A stretch of 64,000 nt of DNA from Hyphomicrobiaceae bacterium (GTDB taxonomy: Bacteria; Pseudomonadota; Alphaproteobacteria; Rhizobiales; Hyphomicrobiaceae), in assembly GCA_021775735.1 (NCBI GenBank), contig JAJFHG010000068.1, forward strand, positions 1-64,000. The letters are read 5' to 3'. The position numbers were made by a program, and so were the translations under genes. The notes under the pieces are model-generated. The model was not told the DNA's origin. It was given only the letters and a program-made list of their open reading frames with translations, and ran no database searches. Shown here in pieces: positions 28,916 through 38,543 of this stretch. Numbering within the stretch: position 1 is the first letter of the stretch; the number at the start of each line of letters is the position of its first letter.

Positions 28916-30048
28916 CTGCTGAATACCGTGGCTGGGTCGATCTTGGTGACCTTGATGATAGCAGAAACTGCCGATATCGCGCACATCCCAATCGTCAACG
29001 CAAACAGCGCAACGGCGAGCGAGGGTGTCATCACCAGCGGCAAGGGTGAGGACCGGCTGAGCCACAACACTCCGAGCGAGATCACCATGCCGAGAATGTA
29101 GCCCACGACGGCGCTGAGGCCAGCCTGGGCAAGAATGACTTGATGAATATAGCCCGAAGATGACCCGAGCGCGCGCAAGGTTGCAAACTCGTTCAGGTGG
29201 TCTTTGGTGCTGGAGTAAAGTGTTTGAGCGACGATGACGGTGCCGACGAGAATGCCAAGCAATGCCCCGCCGATGAGGGCAACACCTGCACCGGTGCGAA
29301 ACAACCATTGGGTTAGGCTGCGATCACGAAATTCTTTCTTTGTGAGGACTTCCGTATCGCTGCCAAGGCGTGATCTGAGTTCGGAGCGCACGGTTTCTGC
29401 ATTGGCACTTGGATTGAGCTGCACCAAAAAGAATGTTGTCAGTTGGCTGCCACCGGCACCGATCAACTTGCGCGCACGCGACAGTGGTGTGAACACATAG
29501 GGTGAGCGGGTGAATGAACGAATGCGATTGGTGAGCGCACGGACACGGACCCTGCCGGTACCAATCTGCGCTGTTGAACCAATGCCTTCAATATCCAACT
29601 CATCAAGATAGGTCTTGTCGACGGCAATTGCGTCGGGTGCTTTGATGTCGGCCCACGAGCCGTTGACCAGCGCCCAAGGTTCAAGTCCGCCATCTTCTTT
29701 GTCTGCGCCGACAACAACAACGCGCGTTGAACCACCACTTGGCTTGCGCCATTCCTGGAAGCGCACAACGAGTGGAACGACGGCTTTTACACCAGGTGTT
29801 GCGAGTGCCTGGTGGCGTTCAGCTTGCGTCAGCAGCATGCCACCGTCTTCAAAACTCTTGGCGCCATAAGTGGTGATCCATAACTCGCCGTTTGCACGCT
29901 CAATCATGGCGGTGATCATGCGGCTAGAGCCTAGATAGAGGCCAAGCTGGACGGCGACGAGCACGATCGAAAACAGAATGCCGACTAACGTTACGGCAAG
30001 CCGGATTCGGTCATGAAACAGATTGCGAAATGCTAGGGTCAGAATCAT
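28912..30048 (-). CDS. ABC exporter permease (DevC/MacB-like, FtsX fold)
   Basis: A 378-residue permease with an N-terminal helix (LAVTLVGILFSIVLVAVQLGL), a large periplasmic domain (about 45-260), and three C-terminal helices starting near 270, typical of the MacB/FtsX type. The cytoplasmic coupling segment FATLRALGSSSGYI precedes helix 3. It begins the operon permease-ATPase-adaptor. Confidence 0.88.
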   Translation of the reverse strand: MILTLAFRNLFHDRIRLAVTLVGILFSIVLVAVQLGLYLGSSRMITAMIERANGELWITTYGAKSFEDGGMLLTQAERHQALATPGVKAVVPLVVRFQEWRKPSGGSTRVVVVGADKEDGGLEPWALVNGSWADIKAPDAIAVDKTYLDELDIEGIGSTAQIGTGRVRVRALTNRIRSFTRSPYVFTPLSRARKLIGAGGSQLTTFFLVQLNPSANAETVRSELRSRLGSDTEVLTKKEFRDRSLTQWLFRTGAGVALIGGALLGILVGTVIVAQTLYSSTKDHLNEFATLRALGSSSGYIHQVILAQAGLSAVVGYILGMVISLGVLWLSRSSPLPLVMTPSLAVALFALTIGMCAISAVSAIIKVTKIDPATVFSR

Positions 30049-30629
30049 TGGTTTTGCTGTGCACCTGTTGAGAGCGTGCGGCTCGGGAAGCCGGTTGGCA
30101 GTTGAGCGCGTGTCGCCAGCTTCTGTGTCTCAGTCGCTTTGTGGAGTAATCCCTGTCATATGCCATGCAAATAACGAGATATAGTTTCCAGATTGAGCGT
30201 GTTTCCCTCAGATTGGGTGCCCAGTCCTTGTATTGTCCTGTATTGAACGCCTTGCTGGCTGATGAACAATTAACGACTCTGATCGAAGCCAATCAATGCG
30301 CTTGTAAAGTATTCATCTAATATAGCGCAGATTGTGACTAAGCGAAGGGCACTCCCCCTGTGAAAACTTGGCGCATGGCAGAGCTGTTGGTGTGCCAGAC
30401 CACATCGAGGTGATGGGCAGAAGACGGGCGATTTTGCCTCAATCATTTGTCTGAGGCTTGCGACAAAAATTAAGGATTTCGAATGGCCTATGGTGGCATC
30501 TTTGGGCAAAGTTGGTGTTAAATCGCCATCGATTGACCCGCCAACAATCCTGGTTTTGCCGCTTTCCTGACATAGAGCCAGTGGCACGTCACCGGGATCG
30601 TTTCAATTCTTCAAGGGAGGCCCGACCTC
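30049..30629. other. Long intergenic region
   Basis: About 580 bases between divergent genes. The only visible structure is GCCTCA...TGAGGC near 30437-30460. Open frames at 30011-30292 and 30270-30587 on the minus strand lack ribosome sites and domain-like content. No RNA gene was recognised. Confidence 0.35.
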
Positions 30630-31160
30630 ATGGCTTCAATGTGTACCGGCTCTCAATCCCGCACGGTATTCGCGCTCGTCGCGAGCGTTTTGACCGCCAC
30701 CCTCGCATCGGGTGGTGTCGGACATGCGCAAAGCGAGCCTGCTGAAATCGGTGTTTGGTTCAATCACACTGGCAAGGGTGCCGTACAGGTTTATCGCTGC
30801 ATGCAGGACCCAAAGCGGCTATGCGGGCGGATTGTCTGGCTGAAAAAGAAAACCAATGATCAAGGCCAGCCGCTGACCGATGGGCACAACCCGAAAGCAG
30901 CGATGCGGTCACGGCTAATTTGCGGTCTGTCTGTTCTGGGTAATTTGCAACAAGCACAAGGTGGCATCTGGAAAGGCGGATGGGTTTATGATCCTGAAAA
31001 GGGCGCGGCCTACACGGCATCCATTCAGGCAAAATCACCTGAGCAGCTGGTAATGACAGGTTACAAAGGGATCTTTTACAAGACCCATATTTGGAAACGC
31101 GCACCGGCAGATCTGCCAGCTTGTGGCGAGTTGGAACCTATTACGGCATCCGCTGGTTAG
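30630..31160 (+). CDS. Exported DUF2147 family protein
   Basis: A 176-residue protein whose ATG follows AGGGAGG at nine bases. A signal peptide (TVFALVASVLTATLASGGVGHAQ) leads into the DUF2147 lipocalin-like domain, with GVWFNHTGKGAVQVYRC, LCGRIVWLKK, GGIWKGGWVYDPEKG and LVMTGYKGIFYKTHIW. DUF2147 proteins are periplasmic and of unknown function. It shares a bidirectional terminator with the convergent hydrolase gene. Confidence 0.85.
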   Translation: MASMCTGSQSRTVFALVASVLTATLASGGVGHAQSEPAEIGVWFNHTGKGAVQVYRCMQDPKRLCGRIVWLKKKTNDQGQPLTDGHNPKAAMRSRLICGLSVLGNLQQAQGGIWKGGWVYDPEKGAAYTASIQAKSPEQLVMTGYKGIFYKTHIWKRAPADLPACGELEPITASAG

Positions 31161-31187
31161 AGATTTTAACTTACCAGACATCAAAAA

Positions 31188-31225
31188 AGAGCCCTACTTC
31201 CAGCGAGAAGTAGGGCTCTTTTTAT
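31188..31225. terminator. Bidirectional intrinsic terminator
   Basis: AGAGCCCTACTTC (31188-31200) and GAAGTAGGGCTCT (31207-31219) form a perfect 13-bp stem, followed by TTTTTATTT on the plus strand and by TTTTTTGATG on the minus strand. It serves both convergent genes. Confidence 0.9.
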
Positions 31226-31267
31226 TTGAAACATCGTGCCGCTTGTTGGTCCCAAGCGGCGTGTTGC

Positions 31268-32140
31268 TTATTCCGCAGCGCCTGAAATCAAACGCCGTAC
31301 AGCTTCTTTTTCTTCAATGCGCTCGGACAGGCGACCGACAAAATCGAGTGAGCGATCAACAACAATATTACGCTGACGATCCAGCGTTACCATATGATAG
31401 CTGTTGTCCAAGACGGTCACTTCAACAAGGCCACCCAAGCGACGCATTAATGCGTTCGCGTTTGAGATATCGCTTTGATCGTCGGTACGAGGATGGAAGA
31501 TTGCAACGGGCTGGCGGATGTTGCCCAAGCCTTTTTTGATGTTGCGGACCAGGGAACGGAATTCCCAAACCAAACCGCCCTTGCGACCAAACAAATCGGC
31601 AAGCGGCTCCTCATCACCTTTCACCGACTCTATCAAGAAGTTGCGAATACGCTCATCCTTGATGCCGAACGGTTCGCGTTGGCGCAGGTAAAACAGGTTT
31701 GCAATCCATTTGTGGTAGATCAGCTTAAATAAGTGGAATGACAGTGGGATCGCCCAACCGTTTGGCCACAATGTTGGTGCGTACAGCAATAAACCCTGCA
31801 CGGTTTCTGGACGTTCTTGCGCGAGTTTCAGCGTCAAAATAGAGCCAGCAGAAAGACCGCCAACGAGGACAATGTCGCAATGCTTGCACAACTCATCGTG
31901 GGCTGACTTGAGTTCTTCATACCAGTCCTGCCATGACGACAGACCAGACACGTCCGTGCCGCCTCCGAGACCTGGCAGCAGCGGGCAGTAAACGGTGTAG
32001 CCGTTGCGCGCGAAACCCTGAGCCACGAACTTCAATTCGATTGGTGTACCACCAAGGCTATGCAAGAGCAGGACGCCGACGCGACCGCCTGGCATTACGA
32101 TGCTGCCTCGCGGAGACTTAATTTTCTTGTTATTGTTCAT
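31268..32140 (-). CDS. Alpha/beta hydrolase (carboxylesterase-like)
   Basis: A 290-residue serine hydrolase with VLLLHSLGGTP forming the oxyanion-hole strand, nucleophile elbow GGLSAGS, acid HPRTDDQSD and catalytic His in DNSYHMVTLD, the usual Ser-Asp-His order. It resembles monoglyceride lipase/Est30-type carboxylesterases. No signal peptide is seen, so it is cytoplasmic. Its natural ester is unknown. Confidence 0.82.
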   Translation of the reverse strand: MNNNKKIKSPRGSIVMPGGRVGVLLLHSLGGTPIELKFVAQGFARNGYTVYCPLLPGLGGGTDVSGLSSWQDWYEELKSAHDELCKHCDIVLVGGLSAGSILTLKLAQERPETVQGLLLYAPTLWPNGWAIPLSFHLFKLIYHKWIANLFYLRQREPFGIKDERIRNFLIESVKGDEEPLADLFGRKGGLVWEFRSLVRNIKKGLGNIRQPVAIFHPRTDDQSDISNANALMRRLGGLVEVTVLDNSYHMVTLDRQRNIVVDRSLDFVGRLSERIEEKEAVRRLISGAAE

Positions 32141-32977
32141 TGCCTTAGAGGTACTCGCTCTTAACTTACTCGACCTGAATTAAGCTCATTGCCAGGACGA
32201 TGCCAAGTGACAATTGTTGTTTTACTGTCGCAGCACGGTGCAAGCGCTTGGCTTATCTGTCGGCTGCTGACTGTCTGCGGTTCAATATTCCGGACTGCAG
32301 GCACCGCACCATGGGGCACCTTGCCGCAACGCAACATAAAGCCCAGAGTTGGTGACTTATTCGTTACAATTAACGCTGAACTGACCGCTTCCTGTGGCAG
32401 TACTATGGCGTCGTGACGCCCATGATGCCGCACTGCACAAACGCGGCCTGAAGGCCCCGGTTTGCAGATGTTTGAAGGCTGGTGGGGTGCACCAGATGGA
32501 TTTTGCAACATCATTAAGAGTGAGCCCCCGATTAGGCGGATACAGCAGGCGAGAACTGCGCCAGAATACGATGGAAATATCGCCCGTAGATTAATCTAGA
32601 CCCTTCATCCTTAATCGGAAACCAGAAATGCACATGCAATGCATGCGGATAGTGCATTTAACCCATTGTAATTGAAGGAAAATATAGAGGACTCTTGTCC
32701 GAATGTTGCGCATATGCGTGACCATTTGGCACTGCAACGGGGCGGGCAAATAACGTCACCGAGCAGGTTGATCGCATCAAGGCCGGTTCAAAAATGAACA
32801 CTCAGACCAGGTGCTCGCCCATCACGCGGCCGACGCTTGGCCTGCTCCCCCAGCTCTCGGGTCCCGTCCCAGATTGACCGCGTCCGTCACAAAGATGTTG
32901 TTCTGGGAACCAGTCATGGTTCGCGCGCATTGAACCTTATAGTATCAATGATGATGATAACGGGAGGACACAGCACA
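32141..32977. other. Gene-poor region with a short inverted repeat
   Basis: About 840 bases with no supported gene. AAATGCAC (32626-32633) and GTGCATTT (32652-32659) form a perfect 8-bp inverted repeat around a region rich in ATGCA words. Frames at 32161-32514 (minus) and 32189-32416 (plus) show no domain. It could include decayed coding sequence, but no parent protein was recognised. Confidence 0.35.
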
Positions 32978-34780
32978 GTGGCAGACGTTCGACGTGCTGG
33001 GATCAGCGTTGTGCTGGCGATAAGTTTGGTCTTGGCGCCGATGGCTCCGGTTTTTGCTGCACCACTGACGCGGTCTGATTACGAAGCCTGCCAGGCGCAG
33101 GATGAAACCGCATTTCGAAGCGCCGTTGATGCGATTACCTCAAATGCGTTACGCCAGGAGATCAAAACCGTCGACTATGACAGCGTGGTCGCTATTGAGT
33201 GGCGCCAGCTCAAGCTGGATGCTCTCATTGACCGACGTGTTGATCAGGCCGTAAGCGCGGTTCGAGACGAAACCAGTTGGGGTCGTTTGCTCCAATCGCT
33301 GGCCAGCCAGGAGCAAGCTCAGAAACTGGCAACGGCGGTTGCCGAGCGTGTTTATCAGTCCGACGAAATGCGTAAAGCCATTGAAGCACTCGCCGTCGGC
33401 GTTGGCCGTGAGGTTGGTGGGCGTATTGAATTGGCCAGCCAAGATGCAACCGAACCGGCGCTAGATTGTCTGAAGGCGTTCGTCGGGCCGCGTTATGGCA
33501 CTATGATTTCGGGTGCCGTGACGACTGATGCTGGCGCAGGTCTTGAGCTTTCCTCAAAAAATGCCGGGCCGAGTGTTGGCGCGGGTGCAGTCCTAAAAAA
33601 ATCAACGTCTGGAATAACCGGCGTCACGTTGCTTATCGTGCGTCGTCAGATGGCCAACATGGCGCGGCGTATCGGCCAGCGTATTGCTGGCAGTGTGCTG
33701 TCGCGCTTGGTCTCGGTGGTTGCGGGCGGTGTTGGCGTTGTCTTGATTGCCAAAGATGTTTGGGATTTGCGCCATGGTGTTTTACCGATCATCTCAGATG
33801 AAATGAAATCGGATACCACCAAGGGAAAAGTCCGTGCGGAAGTGGCGCGCACCATATCCAGCCATATCAACGATCACCTTGGAGATATCAGCCGCGGTAC
33901 AGCCGATCAGATCGTCACGATTTGGCAGAAATTCAAAAGCGCGCATTCAAAAGCGCTTAATCTTGCAGAACGCAAACCGGAGTTTCGTAGTTTCCTCGAC
34001 AACCTCAAACCAAACCAGTTGGCGCAGATGGATGAGGTCGTCAGTCTCGTGCTTGAAGGTGAGGGTGAAGCTGGTGTTCTAAAACGGTTAGGCAATGGTA
34101 CGCTGGAGACGGCAGTGAAACGTCTGCCCGTCGAAGCATTGACCATCGCACGTGAAACACGTTCCGTTGATCATGCTCTGCGCTGGAATGCCATTGCAGG
34201 TGACCAGCTCTTTTCCGTCTTGAAATATGATCTTCATCAGCGGGCCAAACCTCAAAGCTTTAGCAAGTCGTCGCTGCGCCAGTTGCTGGCGTTAGAAGAT
34301 CGCATTGCAATTGTTCGCCTGGCTGGCCTTGAAAAGGCAGAGCGTGACACATTGTTTGAAATGGAGCCTGCTGAACTCAAACGTGTGGCGCGCTCACTAA
34401 CCGAGCCTGAGCTTGCAATGCTGGCTAGTTATCTTACCGGTCTAAAAACCGCGACGCGCAAACAGGTGTTAGCAGCTGTTGGTGAGAACCCTGCGCGTAT
34501 GATCCCTTTGAAGTCAGCAGCAGTACGCGATGGTGTGATGGCGAGCCGGGACCAACAAGCCGCGATTGATATGTTGTTGCGTGATGGCAGCGGCAGCGTG
34601 ACACAAATCCGCAATGACTTTCAGCTAGCCTGGGACGGCAGAATCACACCACGTCTGATTGTCGCCAAACACCCCCTTGTGCTCGTCATGATTGCATTTG
34701 CTCTGTTGGTCGCGCTGCTGCTTTTCCGCCGTCTTTTGAGACCCCGAGGCACGATCTCTAAGGACATAACAACCTCCTGA
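32978..34780 (+). CDS. Large exported or membrane-anchored protein of unknown function
   Basis: The GTG at 32978, ten bases after GGGAGG, gives 600 residues starting with a short basic stretch and a hydrophobic signal (ISVVLAISLVLAPMAPVFAAP). The protein is Ala- and Glu-rich and helical, with a Gly-rich hydrophobic segment in the middle (VLSRLVSVVAGGVGVVLIAKDVWDL, quoted region about residues 245-270) and a C-terminal membrane helix near 570-590 followed by Arg-rich residues. It is therefore probably periplasmic and anchored at its C-terminus. No family is recognised. A longer frame reaches back to 32837 with no ribosome site. Confidence 0.6.
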   Translation: MADVRRAGISVVLAISLVLAPMAPVFAAPLTRSDYEACQAQDETAFRSAVDAITSNALRQEIKTVDYDSVVAIEWRQLKLDALIDRRVDQAVSAVRDETSWGRLLQSLASQEQAQKLATAVAERVYQSDEMRKAIEALAVGVGREVGGRIELASQDATEPALDCLKAFVGPRYGTMISGAVTTDAGAGLELSSKNAGPSVGAGAVLKKSTSGITGVTLLIVRRQMANMARRIGQRIAGSVLSRLVSVVAGGVGVVLIAKDVWDLRHGVLPIISDEMKSDTTKGKVRAEVARTISSHINDHLGDISRGTADQIVTIWQKFKSAHSKALNLAERKPEFRSFLDNLKPNQLAQMDEVVSLVLEGEGEAGVLKRLGNGTLETAVKRLPVEALTIARETRSVDHALRWNAIAGDQLFSVLKYDLHQRAKPQSFSKSSLRQLLALEDRIAIVRLAGLEKAERDTLFEMEPAELKRVARSLTEPELAMLASYLTGLKTATRKQVLAAVGENPARMIPLKSAAVRDGVMASRDQQAAIDMLLRDGSGSVTQIRNDFQLAWDGRITPRLIVAKHPLVLVMIAFALLVALLLFRRLLRPRGTISKDITTS

Positions 34781-34965
34781 TACCACTGAGTTTTTGTGCA
34801 TGTGCGTAATGCGCTGTGCGGTTTTTTACAGAGTTGCCCACAAACCAGGATCTGAGAGCGTTGCACCCGAGGCTTGCCCTGGTGTAAGCGCGAGCCAGAA
34901 CACTAGTCCCGCTGAGTCGCAACATGCGGGCATATGTATATTCAGATTGTTGGAAAGGGTGACCC

Positions 34966-35175
34966 ATGGCCAAGTTAGGAAGCAGTGAAATCGGATTGCG
35001 CGCGCCAGGAATTTTGGCGTTTATGTTCTCTGTAATTCTCACAGTAATTACACTGGTGTGCTACTTCTTCGGCGCCAGCATTCCTTTTTTAGAAACACTC
35101 AATAATCAGTTTTGGGCGATGGTTGTTGCGCAATCCATTTTGGTTTTTGGGTGCCTGTTTACGTTTGGATCTTAG
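34966..35175 (+). CDS. Small two-helix membrane protein
   Basis: A 69-residue protein starting at an ATG after GAAAGGG. Two hydrophobic helices occupy about residues 16-35 and 49-68. No family is recognised. The size and topology resemble the protein at 25392, but the sequences do not align. Confidence 0.5.
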   Translation: MAKLGSSEIGLRAPGILAFMFSVILTVITLVCYFFGASIPFLETLNNQFWAMVVAQSILVFGCLFTFGS

Positions 35176-35317
35176 GTTGCGCCGCAACACAATTTGCTGC
35201 AGTGCAGTTCATCATTCAGGCATGTATTGACCAATACGGAAGTACTAGTTGGGCATTTCTGTCGCGCGACAGCTTGATGGCTAGCAACTCGGGTCAACGC
35301 AGTTACTCTTCATTGTC

Positions 35318-35497
35318 ATGAACCCGCACCATTCAAAAAGCGATTCTATATCGCATCGTCTGCACCGCAAACGCCGTGAGATTTTATTTGCTATGGCACT
35401 TACACTTGCGGCGGTTGTCTACACGTTTTCATCGGTTCAGATGACACCAGAGAAAGCGCCGATAGCGCTTAGTGGTGAGCCTGCAACAATTCAATAG
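35318..35497 (+). CDS. Possible 59-residue single-pass membrane protein
   Basis: An ATG-initiated frame of 59 codons encodes a basic, His-rich N-terminus (HRLHRKRR) followed by one membrane helix (EILFAMALTLAAVVYTF, about 21-38) and a polar tail. That positive-inside layout favours a real protein. Against it, no Shine-Dalgarno is visible. It lies between a small membrane gene and pabB-pabC. Confidence 0.4.
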   Translation: MNPHHSKSDSISHRLHRKRREILFAMALTLAAVVYTFSSVQMTPEKAPIALSGEPATIQ

Positions 35498-35531
35498 CGC
35501 CACTGGTGTTGTGGGCTTTGTTGTTGCTGTC

Positions 35532-37346
35532 TTAGAGTTTTTGCGCGCGCTGCAATCCACGCACAGAATTGCCGAGATAGACGACCTCTGCTGTTTTGAG
35601 ATCGTCTAATGTCAGGTGCGCTTCTTTTGCTTTTCCGCTTGCGAGAAGTTCTGCGCGCAAGGTGCCAGGCAAGAGACCGTTTTCAAGTGACGGTGTCAGC
35701 AGCTGACCATCTTTTTCAATAAAGATCGAGCTGCGGCTGCCTTCACAAAGTGCTCCATCTTCATTGAGGTAGATCACTTCATCCGCACCGTCACGTTGGT
35801 GATAGAGTTGCCATTCGCGGTCATAGAGTTCGCGCCGCGTTGTCTTGTGGTAAAGCAGGGCATCTGCCGCGTCGAGCCGCGTGTCAGAGATGACATAGTC
35901 GATAACGGCGTCTTTGTCCGCCGCTTCAATTGGCGTTGTTGTGACGGTAACGGAGCCGAACTCATTTAATAACAGACGCACACGCAGACGCGCGCTTGGC
36001 GCCTCTTTGACGGCTTTATTGAGGGCGTCTTCAACCTTGCTTTGGGTATAGGGAAAGTTGAAATACTGCGCTGAGCGTTCTAGGCGTTGCAGATGACGGT
36101 CTAACAACCAAAAACCATCCTCTTTGGTGTGCAGCATCGTCTCGATGAGTTCGAGTTGTTTGGGTGGGTCTGTGAGGAATTTCATCTTCAACAGACATTC
36201 TGCATATTCTTTGGCGCCAACCGAGTCATAGACAACGCCGGAGCCGATCCCCATCTCGCCTTTGCCATCGCGAAACACAACGGGTGTGCGAATGGCAACA
36301 TTGAACAGGGCCTGTTTGTCGGGCGCGATATGACCAATGGCACCGCAATAAACACCGCGCGCTTCGGTTTCATAACCACGGATCAATTCCATTGCTCGGA
36401 TCTTTGGCGCGCCGGTCACCGAGCCTGGTGAAAAAATACCAGCCAACACGTCTTTCAAGCTGAGATTGTCTTGTAGTGTCGCTTTCACGCCGGATGTCAT
36501 TTGATGCAGCGTGGGATATGTCTCGACGGTGAACAAATCCGTGACTTCAACGCTGCCGATTTCTGAGATGCGTCCCAAGTCATTGCGCATCAAGTCAACG
36601 ATCATCAGATTTTCAGCACGTTGCTTGGCATCACTTGCCAAGATGCGTTTGGCCTCTGCGTCGGCTTCAAGTGTGCCAGCCCGCGGCGATGTCCCCTTCA
36701 TCGGCCGTGTGGAAATCACCTTGTCATGCTGCTCAATAAACAGTTCCGGGCTGGCTGACAGGATGGTTGCAGCACCTGTATCAACGATACCGGCATACGC
36801 CACGCGCTGACGGCGGCGCATATCGCGGTAAAACGTCAGTGGTGAGCCATCAAGACGAAAGCGTGCTTTAAATGTCAGATTGAGTTGATAAATGTCGCCT
36901 GCGCGAATGTTTTCAATGACATCGTCAAAACGCTTTTCATAAGCGGTTTGATCCCAGGCGTGTTTGACATCGGCAAAGTGATAGCTGCCAGAGCGTGTGT
37001 GTGTCGCCAGCCATTGATCAACTTCCGCCTCGGTCATCGCGCGGGGTTTTTTATAGAGCCCAAACCACAGCAAAGGTACAGACCGCGTTTTAGGCAACAG
37101 GTGGGCAAGCTTGGGTTCAACGACATAGCCAAGTTCGTAAGAAAAGAAGCCCGCTGCATGGAGGCCTTTTTGGCCTGCTTGCTCCAGCTGGTGGAGGGCA
37201 TCAGGCACCTGGTCAGGGTGATCGGCGGCAACAATGGCGACAGGGTCTGAGAACAGCAGCGAGGCGTTGTCGCCGCCAGCGGAATTGTCGAGCAGGACAA
37301 AGGTCTCTTCGAGGCCAGCGGGGTCTTTGGTCGCTGAGGCGTGCAT
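35532..37346 (-). CDS. pabB: Aminodeoxychorismate synthase component I fused to ADC lyase
   Basis: A 604-residue fusion making p-aminobenzoate for folate. Residues 1-390 form the chorismate-binding PabB part, with KGTSPRAGT, LMIVDLMRNDLGRI, FSPGSVTGAPKIRAMELI and YCGAIGHI. Residues 400-604 form a class IV aminotransferase-fold lyase (PabC), with WLLDRHLQRLERSA and the PLP Lys region around DYVISDTRLDAADALLYHKTT (residues about 475-495). Such fusions are frequent in alphaproteobacteria. The glutamine amidotransferase PabA is not in the window. Confidence 0.9.
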   Translation of the reverse strand: MHASATKDPAGLEETFVLLDNSAGGDNASLLFSDPVAIVAADHPDQVPDALHQLEQAGQKGLHAAGFFSYELGYVVEPKLAHLLPKTRSVPLLWFGLYKKPRAMTEAEVDQWLATHTRSGSYHFADVKHAWDQTAYEKRFDDVIENIRAGDIYQLNLTFKARFRLDGSPLTFYRDMRRRQRVAYAGIVDTGAATILSASPELFIEQHDKVISTRPMKGTSPRAGTLEADAEAKRILASDAKQRAENLMIVDLMRNDLGRISEIGSVEVTDLFTVETYPTLHQMTSGVKATLQDNLSLKDVLAGIFSPGSVTGAPKIRAMELIRGYETEARGVYCGAIGHIAPDKQALFNVAIRTPVVFRDGKGEMGIGSGVVYDSVGAKEYAECLLKMKFLTDPPKQLELIETMLHTKEDGFWLLDRHLQRLERSAQYFNFPYTQSKVEDALNKAVKEAPSARLRVRLLLNEFGSVTVTTTPIEAADKDAVIDYVISDTRLDAADALLYHKTTRRELYDREWQLYHQRDGADEVIYLNEDGALCEGSRSSIFIEKDGQLLTPSLENGLLPGTLRAELLASGKAKEAHLTLDDLKTAEVVYLGNSVRGLQRAQKL

Positions 37347-37774
37347 CGTGTTATTTTACAGTCCCGTGCGCGGACCTCGCCAACAGGTCAAGGTCGTATT
37401 TTGAGACAGTGCTGGCTCACACCCCTCATGTAGTGCTTTAGACCAATATTGGACGCTTCGGAACCAGTCGCGTCACGATTACAACGGTGGTGGTTCATTT
37501 TGCTGGTTGCCACCGAGGCGTGTCCCAAGGACAACCCCCATTGTGCGACAATGCGCCGGGTGAGCAGCGTGGCGCGCCTGCGCGCAGGCCCAGTTTCAGA
37601 CTTCACAAGCTGGCAAACCATGCTATAGAGCCGCCACTGGTTTGCTGACGTCGGCACCACGCGGTGGTGCCCCAGCCGATAAGGCTTAAAGTGCCTTGGT
37701 CTCGTCAGCACCTCCTAAAGCGCGCTTGGAATTGGTCGTTTGTTTGAGACGGCCGCCTGAGCAATGTTTGGTGA
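37347..37774. other. Intergenic region upstream of tRNA-fMet
   Basis: No gene is supported. GGCACCAC and GGTGGTGCC make a short hairpin near 37653-37671. A perfect 10-base palindrome CCAATATTGG follows TAGTGCTTTAGA near 37431. The tRNA promoter must lie at the end of this region but could not be assigned. Confidence 0.35.
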
Positions 37775-37851
<77 letters not shown>

Positions 37852-37895
37852 AGCCATAAAATACAATAAAAACAATAACTTAAAGGTATTTCCTG

Positions 37896-38543
37896 CTAAC
37901 AATTCCTAATTGGCGTGCCCTGTTTCTGGGCATCTATCTTCTGCAACCGAATATCCCCCCCTGGCGAACGCTCGTTGGTGTAATTGATTTCCATCACGTC
38001 AGGTGAATTAAGATTTATTACTGCGCATGCAGATCCATTCCTTTGTGGCGGGTTGTCGTCGTTGGCTTGTGCGGTCGGCTCAGTTTCAAATTGATATCGG
38101 AACCTCAATTCATTTGTTACGGGATCAAACATTGGCAAGACGTTTGAGCTCCGAGATTTCATCTTTTCAGTTCTCATTGTGAAAACGACCTCGCGCCAGG
38201 TTTGATAAATTTTCACCGTCACAGGGATGTCTGGCAAAGCCGGGTCTGTTGGCTTGGCTTTCCATTTTGATTTTATGACGCCGTTCCAGCTACCTGAAAG
38301 ATCTGTATTTGCCCAAGCGTACGGGAACTTATTGATCCCGCGGCGACGCAAAATCGGAAGAATATGTTCGTGTAAAAAAGACCAAGAGTTTAGCAACATC
38401 CAACCCACGATCAGATTTATAACGGTAATTAGAATGCCAGTGGTTATAAGATCTAAGGGAACGAGATCCGCAATCGCAGCAACTAGTATTGTTAAACCTG
38501 CAATAAGACCTACCTTAACCTTCGGTGAGATTAGTTTGTGCAT
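37896..38543 (-). CDS. cap15: CBASS effector Cap15 (2TM plus beta-barrel)
   Basis: A 215-residue protein with two membrane segments (about 11-30 and 33-51) and a cytoplasmic beta-rich domain from about 80, containing DLSGSWNGVIKSKW, VKIYQTWREVVFTMRTEK, RFRYQFE and GDIRLQK. This is the order of the Cap15/S-2TMBeta family, in which a minimal beta-barrel binds the cyclic nucleotide made by the partner CD-NTase, and the protein oligomerises and disrupts the inner membrane, killing the infected cell. Its ATG overlaps the stop of the CD-NTase (TAATG), so the two are co-translated. Confidence 0.85.
   Translation of the reverse strand: MHKLISPKVKVGLIAGLTILVAAIADLVPLDLITTGILITVINLIVGWMLLNSWSFLHEHILPILRRRGINKFPYAWANTDLSGSWNGVIKSKWKAKPTDPALPDIPVTVKIYQTWREVVFTMRTEKMKSRSSNVLPMFDPVTNELRFRYQFETEPTAQANDDNPPQRNGSACAVINLNSPDVMEINYTNERSPGGDIRLQKIDAQKQGTPIRNC

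Noticed and set aside
32161-32514. Minus-strand frame of 117 codons in the gene-poor region
   Set aside because: No Shine-Dalgarno, no domain, and a competing frame on the other strand; not enough to call a gene.
21309-37447. Shared word TAGTGCTTTAG(A/G)CCAAT near 21310 and 37431
   Set aside because: One mismatch in about 17 bases between two sites, without further similarity around them; could be chance or a very degraded repeat.
37388-37711. Minus-strand frame of 107 codons upstream of the tRNA
   Set aside because: Composition is typical of non-coding shadow (Arg, His, Ser rich) and no ribosome site was seen.
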